Below are positions 1 through 6,949 of a stretch of DNA of 16,318 nucleotides, one piece after another. Position 1 is the stretch's first letter, and each line of letters starts with the position of its first letter. Source of the stretch: JAAGZL01 sp050297535 (GTDB lineage Bacteria; Pseudomonadota; Gammaproteobacteria; Chromatiales; Chromatiaceae); NCBI GenBank assembly GCA_050297535.1, contig JBNKSV010000045.1, positions 1 to 16,318 of the forward strand, written 5' to 3'. Position numbers and translations under genes: made by a program. The notes beneath the pieces are model-generated. The model did no database searches. It was not told the DNA's origin and worked only from the letters and a program-made list of their open reading frames with translations.

Positions 1-56
1 CGATATGGATGAGCTGCGAAACCTAGTGTATGGCTAGTTTTCCCCCTCATCCCCGC

Positions 57-81
57 CCCTTCTCCCCAATGGGGAGAAGGG
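57..81. repeat. REP-like palindrome, left end of window
   Basis: An 11-bp perfect inverted repeat (57-67 with 71-81) closes a 3-nt loop. It is preceded by a C-rich run at 41-56 with the pattern CCCCCTCATCCCCGCCCC. The same arrangement (C-rich lead, then a CTCTCCCC/GGGGAGAG type hairpin) recurs at 16191-16227, so this is a dispersed palindromic element rather than a one-off hairpin. It lies about 85 bp before the first gene. Elements of this look are scattered in intergenic DNA of many proteobacteria; that comparison is from memory. It could also act as a terminator of a gene outside the window, but no T-run follows. Confidence 0.6.
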
Positions 82-165
82 AGAATTCTGGATAACGTGA
101 TCAAGTCGCAGCATGACGATATAAAATACAGTACTCTAGCGACACAACAACAAAAGGAACCAACC

Positions 166-1362
166 ATGAAAGAACTTGTTTACCCACGCGAACGCACCCT
201 TGGAATGATCACCCTGGTGCTGGGGCTTTTGGTGTGGATAGCCCTCATCGTCGGCACCGTCGGCATGGCGCTGATCGGACTGTTGCTAGGTTTTATTATG
301 TACCTGTTCCTGCAATCCACTCTGATCTCTTATATAAAGGGTAACGGCGTGGAGCTATCCTCGGCCCAGTTCCCCGACCTGCACACGCAATTCGTATCCT
401 GCTGCGACCGCTTGCAGATGGAGAAGCGCCCAGAGGCCTTCGTCCTCAACGGCAACGGCGGCCTCAACGCCTTCGCCACCAAGTTCCTGGGGACGCAATA
501 TGTGGTCCTGATGTCGGACGTGGTTGACGCGATGAGCAAGCATACTGACGGGGTGCGTTTCTATCTCGGACATGAGCTGGGGCATCTGAGGATGAAGCAT
601 CTGAATATCGGCCACCTGATTCGCATGCCGGTACTTTGGCTGCCGCTGCTCGGCGCAGCCTATTCCCGCGCACGCGAAAACACCTGTGACCGTCACGGCC
701 TGGCGTGCAGCAGTTCGCCGGAAGGGGCCGCCCGTGCCCTGGCCGCGCTTTCGGCCGGATCCGAACGCTGGCAAGACCTCGACCTGGGCGCGTATCTGAA
801 ACAGGCCAAGCACTCGTCCGGATTCTGGATGTCTTTCCATGAGCTATGCTCAGGCTACCCCTGGCTGACCAAACGCGCCGCTCGGGTTATGAACCCAGAC
901 GCACCCATGCCCAAGCGCAATCCCTTCGCCTATCTGCTGGCGATATTCATCCCCTACGCCGGACGCCTGGGCGGCGGCTTCGCCTTGATAACGATGATCT
1001 ACATCTTCGGCGTGCTGGCCGCTATAGCCATTCCGGCATATAAGGACTATACGATCAGGGCCAAGCTTGATCTAACGGTGACTGAGACCCAGAGCACACG
1101 CGATGCCCTTAGCAACTACTACATAAACAATCAAGAGATCCCCGAATCGCTTGAGGCGGCAAATATGGCTTCGCAACTTGCAGACGGTTCAGAGTTGACG
1201 CTTGACCCCAGCAATATGGAACTGACGGCCAACACCGCGCAGGGCGCGCTCATCTTTATCCCTAACGTGGACGAACATGGGAATATCTTCTGGATCTGCA
1301 CCAACGGTGAAGGCATATCGGAGAAACAACTTCCGCCATCGTGCAAAAACATGGGGCAATGA
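166..1362 (+). CDS. M48-family zinc metalloprotease with C-terminal type IV pilin-like module
   Basis: This 398-aa protein is a predicted membrane-bound metalloprotease. Residues about 12-57 form two hydrophobic segments. HELGH at 136-140 is the HExxH zinc/catalytic motif, and E171 in RENTCD is the likely third zinc ligand, as in the M48 (HtpX/Ste24) family. From residue 271 the sequence changes to a type IV pilin pattern: G271-F272, a hydrophobic helix ending VLAAIAIPAYKDYTIRAK, and two C-terminal cysteines (C378, C393) in the context FWICTN...LPPSC, which resembles the disulfide loop of major pilins. I chose the ATG at 166 because AAAGGAA sits 8 nt upstream; an in-frame GTG at 97 would add 23 polar residues without a ribosome binding site. 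A possible -10 (TATAAA, 120-125) precedes it. Protease and pilin parts are seen directly; joint function is unknown. It is not in an obvious operon. Confidence 0.85.
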   Translation: MKELVYPRERTLGMITLVLGLLVWIALIVGTVGMALIGLLLGFIMYLFLQSTLISYIKGNGVELSSAQFPDLHTQFVSCCDRLQMEKRPEAFVLNGNGGLNAFATKFLGTQYVVLMSDVVDAMSKHTDGVRFYLGHELGHLRMKHLNIGHLIRMPVLWLPLLGAAYSRARENTCDRHGLACSSSPEGAARALAALSAGSERWQDLDLGAYLKQAKHSSGFWMSFHELCSGYPWLTKRAARVMNPDAPMPKRNPFAYLLAIFIPYAGRLGGGFALITMIYIFGVLAAIAIPAYKDYTIRAKLDLTVTETQSTRDALSNYYINNQEIPESLEAANMASQLADGSELTLDPSNMELTANTAQGALIFIPNVDEHGNIFWICTNGEGISEKQLPPSCKNMGQ

Positions 1363-1379
1363 TTTTTGATTAATAGGCA

Positions 1380-1411
1380 CCCCATTCCCGCGTCAGACCG
1401 CGGGAACGGGG
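1380..1411. other. Strong intergenic hairpin, possible terminator
   Basis: An 8-bp perfect stem (1385-1392 with 1399-1406) is extended past one A/C mismatch by CCCC/GGGG (1380-1383 with 1408-1411), closing a 6-nt loop. It starts 18 bp after the stop codon of the protease-pilin gene, where a terminator is expected, but no T-run follows on the plus strand. It may be a factor-assisted terminator or a repeat element. Confidence 0.45.
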
Positions 1412-1479
1412 ATTAAGCCCGAGGTGTTAAAATCAATATATTCCCAAGAAAAAGCCGGGTATGTGAGTTGCCATCCACC

Positions 1480-1507
1480 TTGATTTCTTGGATCATGTGC
1501 CGATAAT
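1480..1507 (+). promoter_or_regulatory. Candidate sigma-70 promoter of pbpG
   Basis: TTGATT (1480-1485) and GATAAT (1502-1507) are separated by 16 bp and match the -35 and -10 boxes at five of six and four or five of six positions. The -10 lies about 50 bp before the pbpG start codon. A small GGCT/AGCC hairpin follows in the leader. Prediction by eye only. Confidence 0.45.
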
Positions 1508-1555
1508 TTTACTAAGGCTGCTTTAGCCGGGTTTCATATCTCGTCGGGGAGTAAC

Positions 1556-2455
1556 ATGAGGAAGGCGTTTATATTGCTAATGGTGGCATGCGGGATAGTA
1601 TTCGGTTCCTGCGCCGGGGTTGCCGTCGCTGGTCTGAAAAATGATGTTATCAGCGCGCAAAAGCAGGCCCCCAGCAAAAATACCTCCTCCAAAAAAACAA
1701 AAGATCCCCAACTAAAATCGGCCTCGGTCCTGGTGACCGACCCAACAAATGGCAAGGTGCTGTACGCGAAGAATGCGGATGCAGTGATGCCGATCGCATC
1801 CATTACCAAGCTGATGACCGCCATGGTTGTCCTTGACGCCAAACAGGACATGAGCGAAAAACTGTCTATCACAAAAGAAGATCTGGATACCATCAAACAC
1901 ACCGGTTCCCGTTTAACCGTCGGCACCAAACTCAGCCGCAAGGATATGCTGCGCCTAGCCTTGATGTCCTCCGAGAACCGCGCCGCATCCGCCCTGTCCC
2001 GCCACTACCCTGGTGGATGCAAAGCGTTTATCGCCGCCATGAACAAGAAGGCCCAGGCGCTAAAGTTGCGGCATACCCATTTTAAGGAACCGACCGGCCT
2101 GAGTTCGTCCAATGTCTCCAGCGCCCATGACCTGGCTCACATGGTAGCGGCCGCGCACAGGTATAAGCTTATCCGCAAATTCACCACCACCCCGCAACAC
2201 ACCGTTACCCTGAATCGCAAGAAAGAGCTCTTCCGCAATACCAATAAGCTGGTGCGCAAATCCAACTGGGATATCAGCCTGTCCAAGACCGGCTATATAA
2301 AAGAGGCGGGAAGATGCCTGGTGATGCAGGCCAAGGTAGCCAACCGGCCGACCATCATCGTCCTGCTGGATTCTCAAGGAACCATGACCAGGATCGGCGA
2401 CGCCAACCGCATACGCAACTGGATCGAACATAAGCCGAAGAGGCACACCAGCTAG
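1556..2455 (+). CDS. pbpG: D-alanyl-D-alanine endopeptidase (PBP7-type)
   Basis: This 299-aa periplasmic penicillin-binding protein belongs to the low-molecular-weight PBP7/8 type, which cuts D-Ala-meso-DAP cross-links in peptidoglycan. The three catalytic motifs are intact: S82-I-T-K85 (nucleophile and general base) within MPIASITKLMTAMVVLDAK, S139-E-N141 in LALMSSENRAA, and K244-T-G246 in LSKTGYIKEAGRCLVM. The surrounding sequence follows E. coli PbpG closely as I remember it, including YPGG and EPTGLSS. A signal peptide ends near AVA|G (residue 25), followed by a Lys/Ser-rich linker (about 30-55). The ATG at 1556 is preceded by GGGGAG at a normal distance. The gene converges on asmA, leaving a single base between the two stop codons and no terminator hairpin. 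Confidence 0.93.
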   Translation: MRKAFILLMVACGIVFGSCAGVAVAGLKNDVISAQKQAPSKNTSSKKTKDPQLKSASVLVTDPTNGKVLYAKNADAVMPIASITKLMTAMVVLDAKQDMSEKLSITKEDLDTIKHTGSRLTVGTKLSRKDMLRLALMSSENRAASALSRHYPGGCKAFIAAMNKKAQALKLRHTHFKEPTGLSSSNVSSAHDLAHMVAAAHRYKLIRKFTTTPQHTVTLNRKKELFRNTNKLVRKSNWDISLSKTGYIKEAGRCLVMQAKVANRPTIIVLLDSQGTMTRIGDANRIRNWIEHKPKRHTS

Positions 2456-2456
2456 A

Positions 2457-3884
2457 TCACCGTGGCGCAGCTACCGATCCGGCGTAGATTACCCGACACT
2501 CATCGGAACCACCAGGTAACAACCCCCTCCCCTTCTCCAGCAGCTTGAGAACCGGGCCGGCGACAGATTTCACGATGTTCGGCTGCTCTACCACGGGCTT
2601 TTCAAACGGGCCGTTGATCTTTTGCTGCACCTCGGCACAGCCTTTGTGATTGAGCAGCGCCAGGGTTACATCGACAAAACGCGCATGCGCGATATCCAGA
2701 CCGCCCAGCATCGCCATGCGATATTTGTCCGTGGCCATCGCCACATCCTGCGCATGCATCACACCGCGCTCCACCTTCCAGCGGGACACAAAGGTGCGAA
2801 TATTACTGGAGCCGTTCGCGCCTTGCAGGACATTGGCAAAATCTCGCCCTTTAGTAACCGCCATGCCTACAGGTCCAGCAATAACCAAGGCCCCCATATC
2901 CAGGAGACTGAAGTTTTGACTGGATTCATAGCGGCTGAACTCTTGATCAAGATCGTGGCCATGCAGTTTGGTGTTCTGCCCCGAGAGAAGGACATCCCCG
3001 GCCGCGCTCTGCTTCAGCTGCTGCCAGCCCTTGCCACGCAATACCAGATTCGAGGAGAAGGACATCGGGCCGCTTAAGATGGCCGTTTCCGGCGCTTGGG
3101 CCGCAAGCAGCTTCTCGATACGAAACTGCGGCAGCTCAAAACGAACACTGGAGATCGGGGTTGCCCCTGAGTAGTCCGCCCGCACACTGCCAGAACCCTT
3201 TCCTCCGAAGGCCGAAAGCGTAATCGGCTTGAGATCGAATACACCATTTTCCGCCTTGGCCTGCAACTGCAGATCAGACACCGCATACTCTTTTATTCGA
3301 ACGTTGTCGCAACTCATATTTGAGTTCAAAGAGAGCGCCTGCATAATGTCGGTCTTTCCACCAGCAACCAGCAGATCACGCACGGTTAAGTCGCAACCTT
3401 CCGCCTCGATCCGGTCTCCCGATCTTTTGTCAGAGTAGATAAAGATCCCATCGGTAAACGAGAGCTTGTTCAGACGCAATGTCGGCAACGCTGTTTGCGC
3501 CGCACTTGGTCTATCGAAGTTGTACCTGCCATCGGCGCCCAGCTCTACGCTGATCTTGGGACGCTGCAGCGCTATGCCGGTTATGCTGATCTCATCCCGA
3601 AACAGGGAGCTGGCTTCCACCCCGATCTGGACCTTTTCAACAGCAACAAGCTCTTTGCCTTTATTGCGCACATGCACATCATGCATGGTGAGTGACACGC
3701 CAGAAAGCAGGCCTATACCCAATCCCCCATTGACCCTGACCTCCATGCCCGAGGCCTCGGAAGCCATCTCCTGCAAGCGCGGTTTATAAGAGTTGATATC
3801 GACCAAATAGATCAAGGCCCCCGCAATCAGGAGCAGCAATGAGACAAAACCGCCGACAAACATGGTTATCTTTTTTAGCTTCAT
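2457..3884 (-). CDS. AsmA family protein
   Basis: This 475-aa protein has an N-terminal membrane anchor (about 7-28) followed by VDINSYKPRLQEMASEASGM and a beta-rich body, the usual opening of AsmA-family proteins of the Gram-negative envelope, now viewed as relatives of bridge-like lipid-transfer proteins. The C-terminus shows the family pattern NGPFEKP... and a Cys-x3-Tyr-x-Gly-x-Val ending (C463, VIYAGSV). It is shorter than E. coli AsmA (about 617 aa) but within the range of the family. The start codon abuts the hipA stop codon with no bases between, and the ribosome binding site GGGGGGA lies inside the last codons of hipA, so translation is probably coupled and the gene belongs to the hipBA transcript. 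Substrate and precise role cannot be read from sequence. Confidence 0.85.
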   Translation of the reverse strand: MKLKKITMFVGGFVSLLLLIAGALIYLVDINSYKPRLQEMASEASGMEVRVNGGLGIGLLSGVSLTMHDVHVRNKGKELVAVEKVQIGVEASSLFRDEISITGIALQRPKISVELGADGRYNFDRPSAAQTALPTLRLNKLSFTDGIFIYSDKRSGDRIEAEGCDLTVRDLLVAGGKTDIMQALSLNSNMSCDNVRIKEYAVSDLQLQAKAENGVFDLKPITLSAFGGKGSGSVRADYSGATPISSVRFELPQFRIEKLLAAQAPETAILSGPMSFSSNLVLRGKGWQQLKQSAAGDVLLSGQNTKLHGHDLDQEFSRYESSQNFSLLDMGALVIAGPVGMAVTKGRDFANVLQGANGSSNIRTFVSRWKVERGVMHAQDVAMATDKYRMAMLGGLDIAHARFVDVTLALLNHKGCAEVQQKINGPFEKPVVEQPNIVKSVAGPVLKLLEKGRGLLPGGSDECRVIYAGSVAAPR

Positions 3885-5189
3885 TTAAATTCCCCCCAGC
3901 CGCAGGGCTCCTTGTATCAGTTCGCTTTGTCTTTGATCCACACCAGCCTCATGCGCGTAATCCTGCCAACGCGCCACCACCTCTTGTACCTCTTTTAGGA
4001 TAGCCCCGGCACGCCCGCGCTTCATGGACGCAACCTTGGCGCAGGCCTTGAAGTCCTCAAGGGTAAAGCGGTCGCGCTTGCCGTTGAGGGTCATTTGATG
4101 GCTTGAAGTCCAGGCCCCATCTGGATTGTAGCTGTAGGTCAGATCGAAGGCTGGGGCAAGCGACCAATTACCAGCCTTGTCCATGAGGAAGGCGATATTC
4201 TTCACATGATCGTCCTGGTTACGTGCGACGATATTAAAGGCCATGCGCCGAAACATCTGCTCAATCGTCTGCATCGGCAGACCCAGTTGCCGTATAACCA
4301 ACAGGACCTGTTCATAACCGTAGGCCCCCGCCATATTGAAATCGAAATGGGCCAGGGCACCGAGCGATTGCATGTGCAGCTTCTTGCCGTCAGCAAGCCG
4401 ATCAAAGCGGCGGGTCATAAAATGCCGTCGGCCATTCTCCTCAAACAGGCGGCAGTCGTTGACCTCTATGCCGCAATCCCGCGCCATCCGGGAATAGGCA
4501 TACTCGATCACGCCATAGCCCTGCGGATCCTCCAGTTCCTTATCCTTGTTGCCGGTTACCCCATCGAATTTCAACAACCAGTATTCAAACCCCTCCCCCG
4601 CCTGCACCTGGCCGGAACGCACCTCATTGGTCTGCGGATTCCATGCAATCACGGCCTTGGCCCGCGCCCCACCCGCCGAGGTGCCGACCCGCAGGATATC
4701 GGTCAGAGCCAGCCCCTTATCCGCATCGGCAAAAGATGCCTGCAGGTCATGGCGATGGGCCAGCACCTCCGAGGCAAGCTCCACCAACCGTTCTACCTGG
4801 ATCTGGTTGGCCTGCGACGCCTTTGGGCCAGTGACCGGTTCGAACTCCAGCGCGCCCATGCCACGCGACCCGGTGTAACAGAGGCGCTCAACGGCGTTAA
4901 AGGATGCGGGCTGCCGCCCCTGGGTCGCCAGCCAGGCGTCGATCAGGGCGTTACCAAACTTGTCCGGCAGGGAGTCGGCCAGCAACCCGGGCAGGCCGTA
5001 AAAGGTCGAGTGGGACAGCCCCGGGAATCTGTAGATACGCCGGGAGAGGGGCATGGCAAGCGGGGCAATCTCTATCCCGCTACCGACAAAATCCTGGGCA
5101 TATTCGAACGCGGCAACATTCTCTCCATCGTCCAGCGACACCGCGCCGATGGTGCGCCCCCATAGCCTTACCTCGGCCAGAGTACTCAT
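3885..5189 (-). CDS. hipA: HipA-family serine/threonine kinase toxin
   Basis: This 434-aa protein matches the length of E. coli HipA (440 aa), the kinase that phosphorylates glutamyl-tRNA synthetase and causes growth arrest; the target here is unknown. The N-terminal HipA domain is followed by a glycine-rich ATP loop (about 168-176, RVGTSAGGARAKA), the catalytic loop N324-x-D326-D-H328-x-K330-N331 with D326 as probable base, and D349 in LAPAFDL as metal ligand. All expected kinase residues are present, so it is probably active. The ATG at 5189 lies 12 bp after the hipB stop. The order antitoxin-toxin is the classical one. The glycine-loop wording is that of the HipA-like branch found widely in proteobacteria rather than E. 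coli HipA itself. Confidence 0.9.
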   Translation of the reverse strand: MSTLAEVRLWGRTIGAVSLDDGENVAAFEYAQDFVGSGIEIAPLAMPLSRRIYRFPGLSHSTFYGLPGLLADSLPDKFGNALIDAWLATQGRQPASFNAVERLCYTGSRGMGALEFEPVTGPKASQANQIQVERLVELASEVLAHRHDLQASFADADKGLALTDILRVGTSAGGARAKAVIAWNPQTNEVRSGQVQAGEGFEYWLLKFDGVTGNKDKELEDPQGYGVIEYAYSRMARDCGIEVNDCRLFEENGRRHFMTRRFDRLADGKKLHMQSLGALAHFDFNMAGAYGYEQVLLVIRQLGLPMQTIEQMFRRMAFNIVARNQDDHVKNIAFLMDKAGNWSLAPAFDLTYSYNPDGAWTSSHQMTLNGKRDRFTLEDFKACAKVASMKRGRAGAILKEVQEVVARWQDYAHEAGVDQRQSELIQGALRLGGI

Positions 5190-5201
5190 TGTTAGCGGGC
5201 C

Positions 5202-5546
5202 CTATTCATCCCAGGACCAGGTCTTTTCTGATCCGTCCGCCTGGCGCGACTTCGAGGCACGCTGCCGCGCCCTTCCCTTACGCTGCAACAGATCCATAGG
5301 CCCAGGGCCGGTCTCCGGTATAACCAGATCCAGATCAGACAGCCCATCCAACACCCGCAGGATCCGGATTAGGCTGGAGGTCTGCGCCGACTGCCCGGCC
5401 TCGATCCGCTCCAGCGTCCGTTTGGCCACACCGGCCTGCTCTGATACCTCAGCCTGGGTCAGACGCAGTTCCAGACGGCGCGCGGTAATCCGCCTGCCTA
5501 GCTCGGTGATGATGGCCTCATCGGTTAAGCTATTGGAAATTTTCAT
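5202..5546 (-). CDS. hipB: HipB-like antitoxin, XRE-family helix-turn-helix repressor
   Basis: This 114-aa protein has an XRE-type helix-turn-helix (about residues 15-70, with RLTQAEVSEQAGVAKRTLER as the DNA-reading core) and a basic tail ending KTWSWDE, typical of antitoxins paired with HipA-like kinases. It should neutralise HipA and repress its own operon. I place the start at the ATG at 5546; an in-frame TTG at 5555 three codons earlier is possible. Neither has a clear ribosome binding site. The region directly upstream carries two copies of a palindromic site, the expected arrangement for an autoregulated antitoxin. Identification rests on domain plus position next to hipA. Confidence 0.88.
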   Translation of the reverse strand: MKISNSLTDEAIITELGRRITARRLELRLTQAEVSEQAGVAKRTLERIEAGQSAQTSSLIRILRVLDGLSDLDLVIPETGPGPMDLLQRKGRARQRASKSRQADGSEKTWSWDE

Positions 5547-5548
5547 AG

Positions 5549-5564
5549 TCGTCAATTTTTACGA
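5549..5564. promoter_or_regulatory. Candidate HipB operator, gene-proximal copy
   Basis: TCGTCAATTTTTACGA shares its outer bases (TCGTCA at one end, ACGA at the other) with the perfect palindrome at 5589-5604. Both copies are followed by the same AATATA. It ends two bases before the proposed hipB start codon. Centre-to-centre spacing to the other copy is 40 bp, close to four helical turns. Confidence 0.5.
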
Positions 5565-5579
5565 AATATAAATATATTA

Positions 5580-5613
5580 CGCTATTAATCGTCATATATG
5601 ACGAAATATAGCG
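5580..5613. promoter_or_regulatory. Candidate HipB operator, extended palindrome
   Basis: The 16-bp core at 5589-5604 (TCGTCATATATGACGA) is a perfect palindrome. The symmetry continues outward to 5580-5613, with 14 of 17 base pairs matching; only 5586-5588 against 5605-5607 fail. It overlaps the proposed hip -10 box, so binding would block transcription. The sequence differs from the E. coli HipB operator (TATCC-N8-GGATA), as expected for a diverged antitoxin. Assignment to HipB is inferred from position. Confidence 0.65.
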
Positions 5614-5632
5614 CAAATAATATAATTTACAA
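5605..5632 (-). promoter_or_regulatory. Candidate hipBA-asmA promoter
   Basis: Reading the minus strand, TTGTAA (5627-5632) and TATATT (5605-5610) are separated by 16 bp. The -10 overlaps the right arm of the extended palindrome. The region is AT-rich and other -10 choices exist, so this is tentative. Confidence 0.4.
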
Positions 5633-5684
5633 GTCATCGACATAGGCGGGATACAAAGACCAGCTTAGGGTCGCTAATTGTAAC

Positions 5685-5711
5685 TTGACCGCCATTTTCA
5701 GCTGCTATACT
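5685..5711 (+). promoter_or_regulatory. Candidate promoter of the SAP-like small gene
   Basis: TTGACC (5685-5690) and TATACT (5706-5711) match the sigma-70 boxes well, but the spacer is 15 bp, shorter than ideal. It lies about 55 bp before the start codon of the 63-aa gene. Prediction by eye. Confidence 0.4.
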
Positions 5712-5764
5712 TGAGCGGTACGTGTAACTAGGATTTAGACAAAGCAGTCAAAGGAGAGCCAATA

Positions 5765-5956
5765 ATGAACATGACAGAAATACGTTCCATCGCCAAGGAC
5801 AGGGGTATCAACTCGGCCAAGTTGCGCAAGGTAGAGCTGATACGGGCCATCCAGTCAGATGAGCACAACAACCCCTGCTTCTCCACCGAACAGGTGAAAC
5901 AGTGCGGACAGATGGAATGCCTATGGCGCGACGACTGCGAGAAGGGATTGTCCTGA
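5765..5956 (+). CDS. Small SAP-like domain protein with four cysteines
   Basis: This 63-aa protein starts with a helix-turn-helix pattern of the SAP/Rho-N type (MTEIRSIAKDRGINSAKLRK then VELIRAIQ, residues 3-30), a fold that binds nucleic acid. The C-terminal half holds four cysteines (C38, C47, C52, C58) in the spacing C-x8-C-x4-C-x5-C with a conserved-looking CLWRDDC, which could bind a metal or an Fe-S cluster. AAAGGAGA sits about 7 nt before the ATG at 5765, a strong ribosome binding site. I recall similar small SAP-Cys proteins in other proteobacteria, without a known function. It stands alone between the divergent hip control region and the convergent HDOD gene. The coding call is firm; any function is open. 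Confidence 0.8.
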   Translation: MNMTEIRSIAKDRGINSAKLRKVELIRAIQSDEHNNPCFSTEQVKQCGQMECLWRDDCEKGLS

Positions 5957-5960
5957 TTCG

Positions 5961-6049
5961 ACCCGAAAGACCGCCGCATATCCCTTCCGGGTACAGCAGG
6001 CACCGGCAAAGCAGAACGATGACTATGCCTTGGTTGCTCGGATATGCGG
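5961..6049. other. Intergenic region with two alternative inverted repeats
   Basis: Between the SAP gene and the end of the HDOD gene, a 10-bp perfect inverted repeat (5974-5983 with 6040-6049) overlaps a second one (5961-5969 with 5984-5992, one mismatch). The two pairings cannot form together in full. They may help terminate the two converging transcripts. No T-run is present on either side. Confidence 0.3.
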
Positions 6050-6094
6050 TCCAGCCAGCTAATCCAATACTATGGTACCGACGATAGCCAACGA

Positions 6095-6949
6095 TTACTG
6101 ACGCTTTAGACCCACCTTGACCGCCGCATCCTCCAGCAACACCTCCATCTCGGCCAGCTGGATCTCGCTCATACCAAGGAACATCGCCTCCTCGGTAACC
6201 GCCAGCACAATACTTTCATCCGGATCACAACCGATGCCAACCTTGGTACAGCCCTGATCCACCAGACGCACCGCCTGCAACAAGGTGTCATCCTCCTCGC
6301 TGAACGGCTTATGATGATCCCTGGCAACCACACAATATGCTTCATCCAGGTTCCAGTTTTTTAGCAACTGATACCCCTGCTCATTGTGCATATTCTCAAT
6401 CACCTCTTTGATCACCGTCTCTGATAGCGGATTACTCGACTCAAGTTCTGCGGCAATCTCTTCCATGACCTTCAACAAAAACAGCTGCCCGATATCATGC
6501 AGCAGACCGGCAAGAAAACCCTCGTCCTTCAGCTCCTTAAAACCACAGTGTTCCAACACCCATTTACAGGTGATCGCGGAAACATAGGCATGCCCCCATA
6601 GCCCAGGCATATATTTTTTGATGATGGGGTTATTGGAACTGCAGGCGTTCCTCTGGGCCTCCATCATCACCAGGCTTGCCACCTGCCGCATTCCCAGGCG
6701 GATGATGGCCTCGCGGATGGTGCCAATGCTATTGAGTCCGGCAAAGAAGGCCGAGTTGGCGGAACGCAGCACATGCCCTGCCAATACCTGATCCTGCAGG
6801 ATCAACTTTTCGATCTGGTTGATGGTGGTATCTTCTTCTTTCAGTACCTGCTGCAACTTGAGCGCGACCCGGTTAAAGATCGGCAGGTCTTGCCCGCCGC
6901 TCTCTACGCGCTCATAGATCATCGACGCAAGTGACCGCTCATTACTCAT
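6095..6949 (-). CDS. HDOD domain protein
   Basis: This 284-aa protein is a single HDOD (HD-related output) domain. Signature pieces are LPIFNRVALKLQQV (22-35), the helix VLRSANSAFF (60-69) leading to IREAIIRLGMRQV, and the partial HD motif H151-D152 in LLHDIGQLFLL. HDOD proteins usually lack the full metal-binding set of true HD phosphohydrolases and act as regulatory or scaffold modules, often in motility and second-messenger signalling. Its ATG lies within the last codons of the upstream ATPase gene (8-bp overlap), which strongly suggests translational coupling and a joint task. It could tune the ATPase or report its state; this is inference. No extra receiver or GGDEF domain is fused. Confidence 0.88.
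   Translation of the reverse strand: MSNERSLASMIYERVESGGQDLPIFNRVALKLQQVLKEEDTTINQIEKLILQDQVLAGHVLRSANSAFFAGLNSIGTIREAIIRLGMRQVASLVMMEAQRNACSSNNPIIKKYMPGLWGHAYVSAITCKWVLEHCGFKELKDEGFLAGLLHDIGQLFLLKVMEEIAAELESSNPLSETVIKEVIENMHNEQGYQLLKNWNLDEAYCVVARDHHKPFSEEDDTLLQAVRLVDQGCTKVGIGCDPDESIVLAVTEEAMFLGMSEIQLAEMEVLLEDAAVKVGLKRQ

Noticed and set aside
97..165. GTG-initiated 23-residue extension of the M48-pilin protein
   Set aside because: No ribosome binding site, polar unlikely N-terminus before a membrane helix; the ATG at 166 has a good site.
1604..1618. Lipobox in the pbpG signal sequence (FGSC)
   Set aside because: The -3 and -2 residues do not fit a lipobox, and AVA|G further on is a better ordinary cleavage site.
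4206..5165. 319-aa plus-strand open frame opposite hipA
   Set aside because: Antisense shadow of a clearly conserved kinase; Pro/Arg/His-rich composition typical of a reverse frame.
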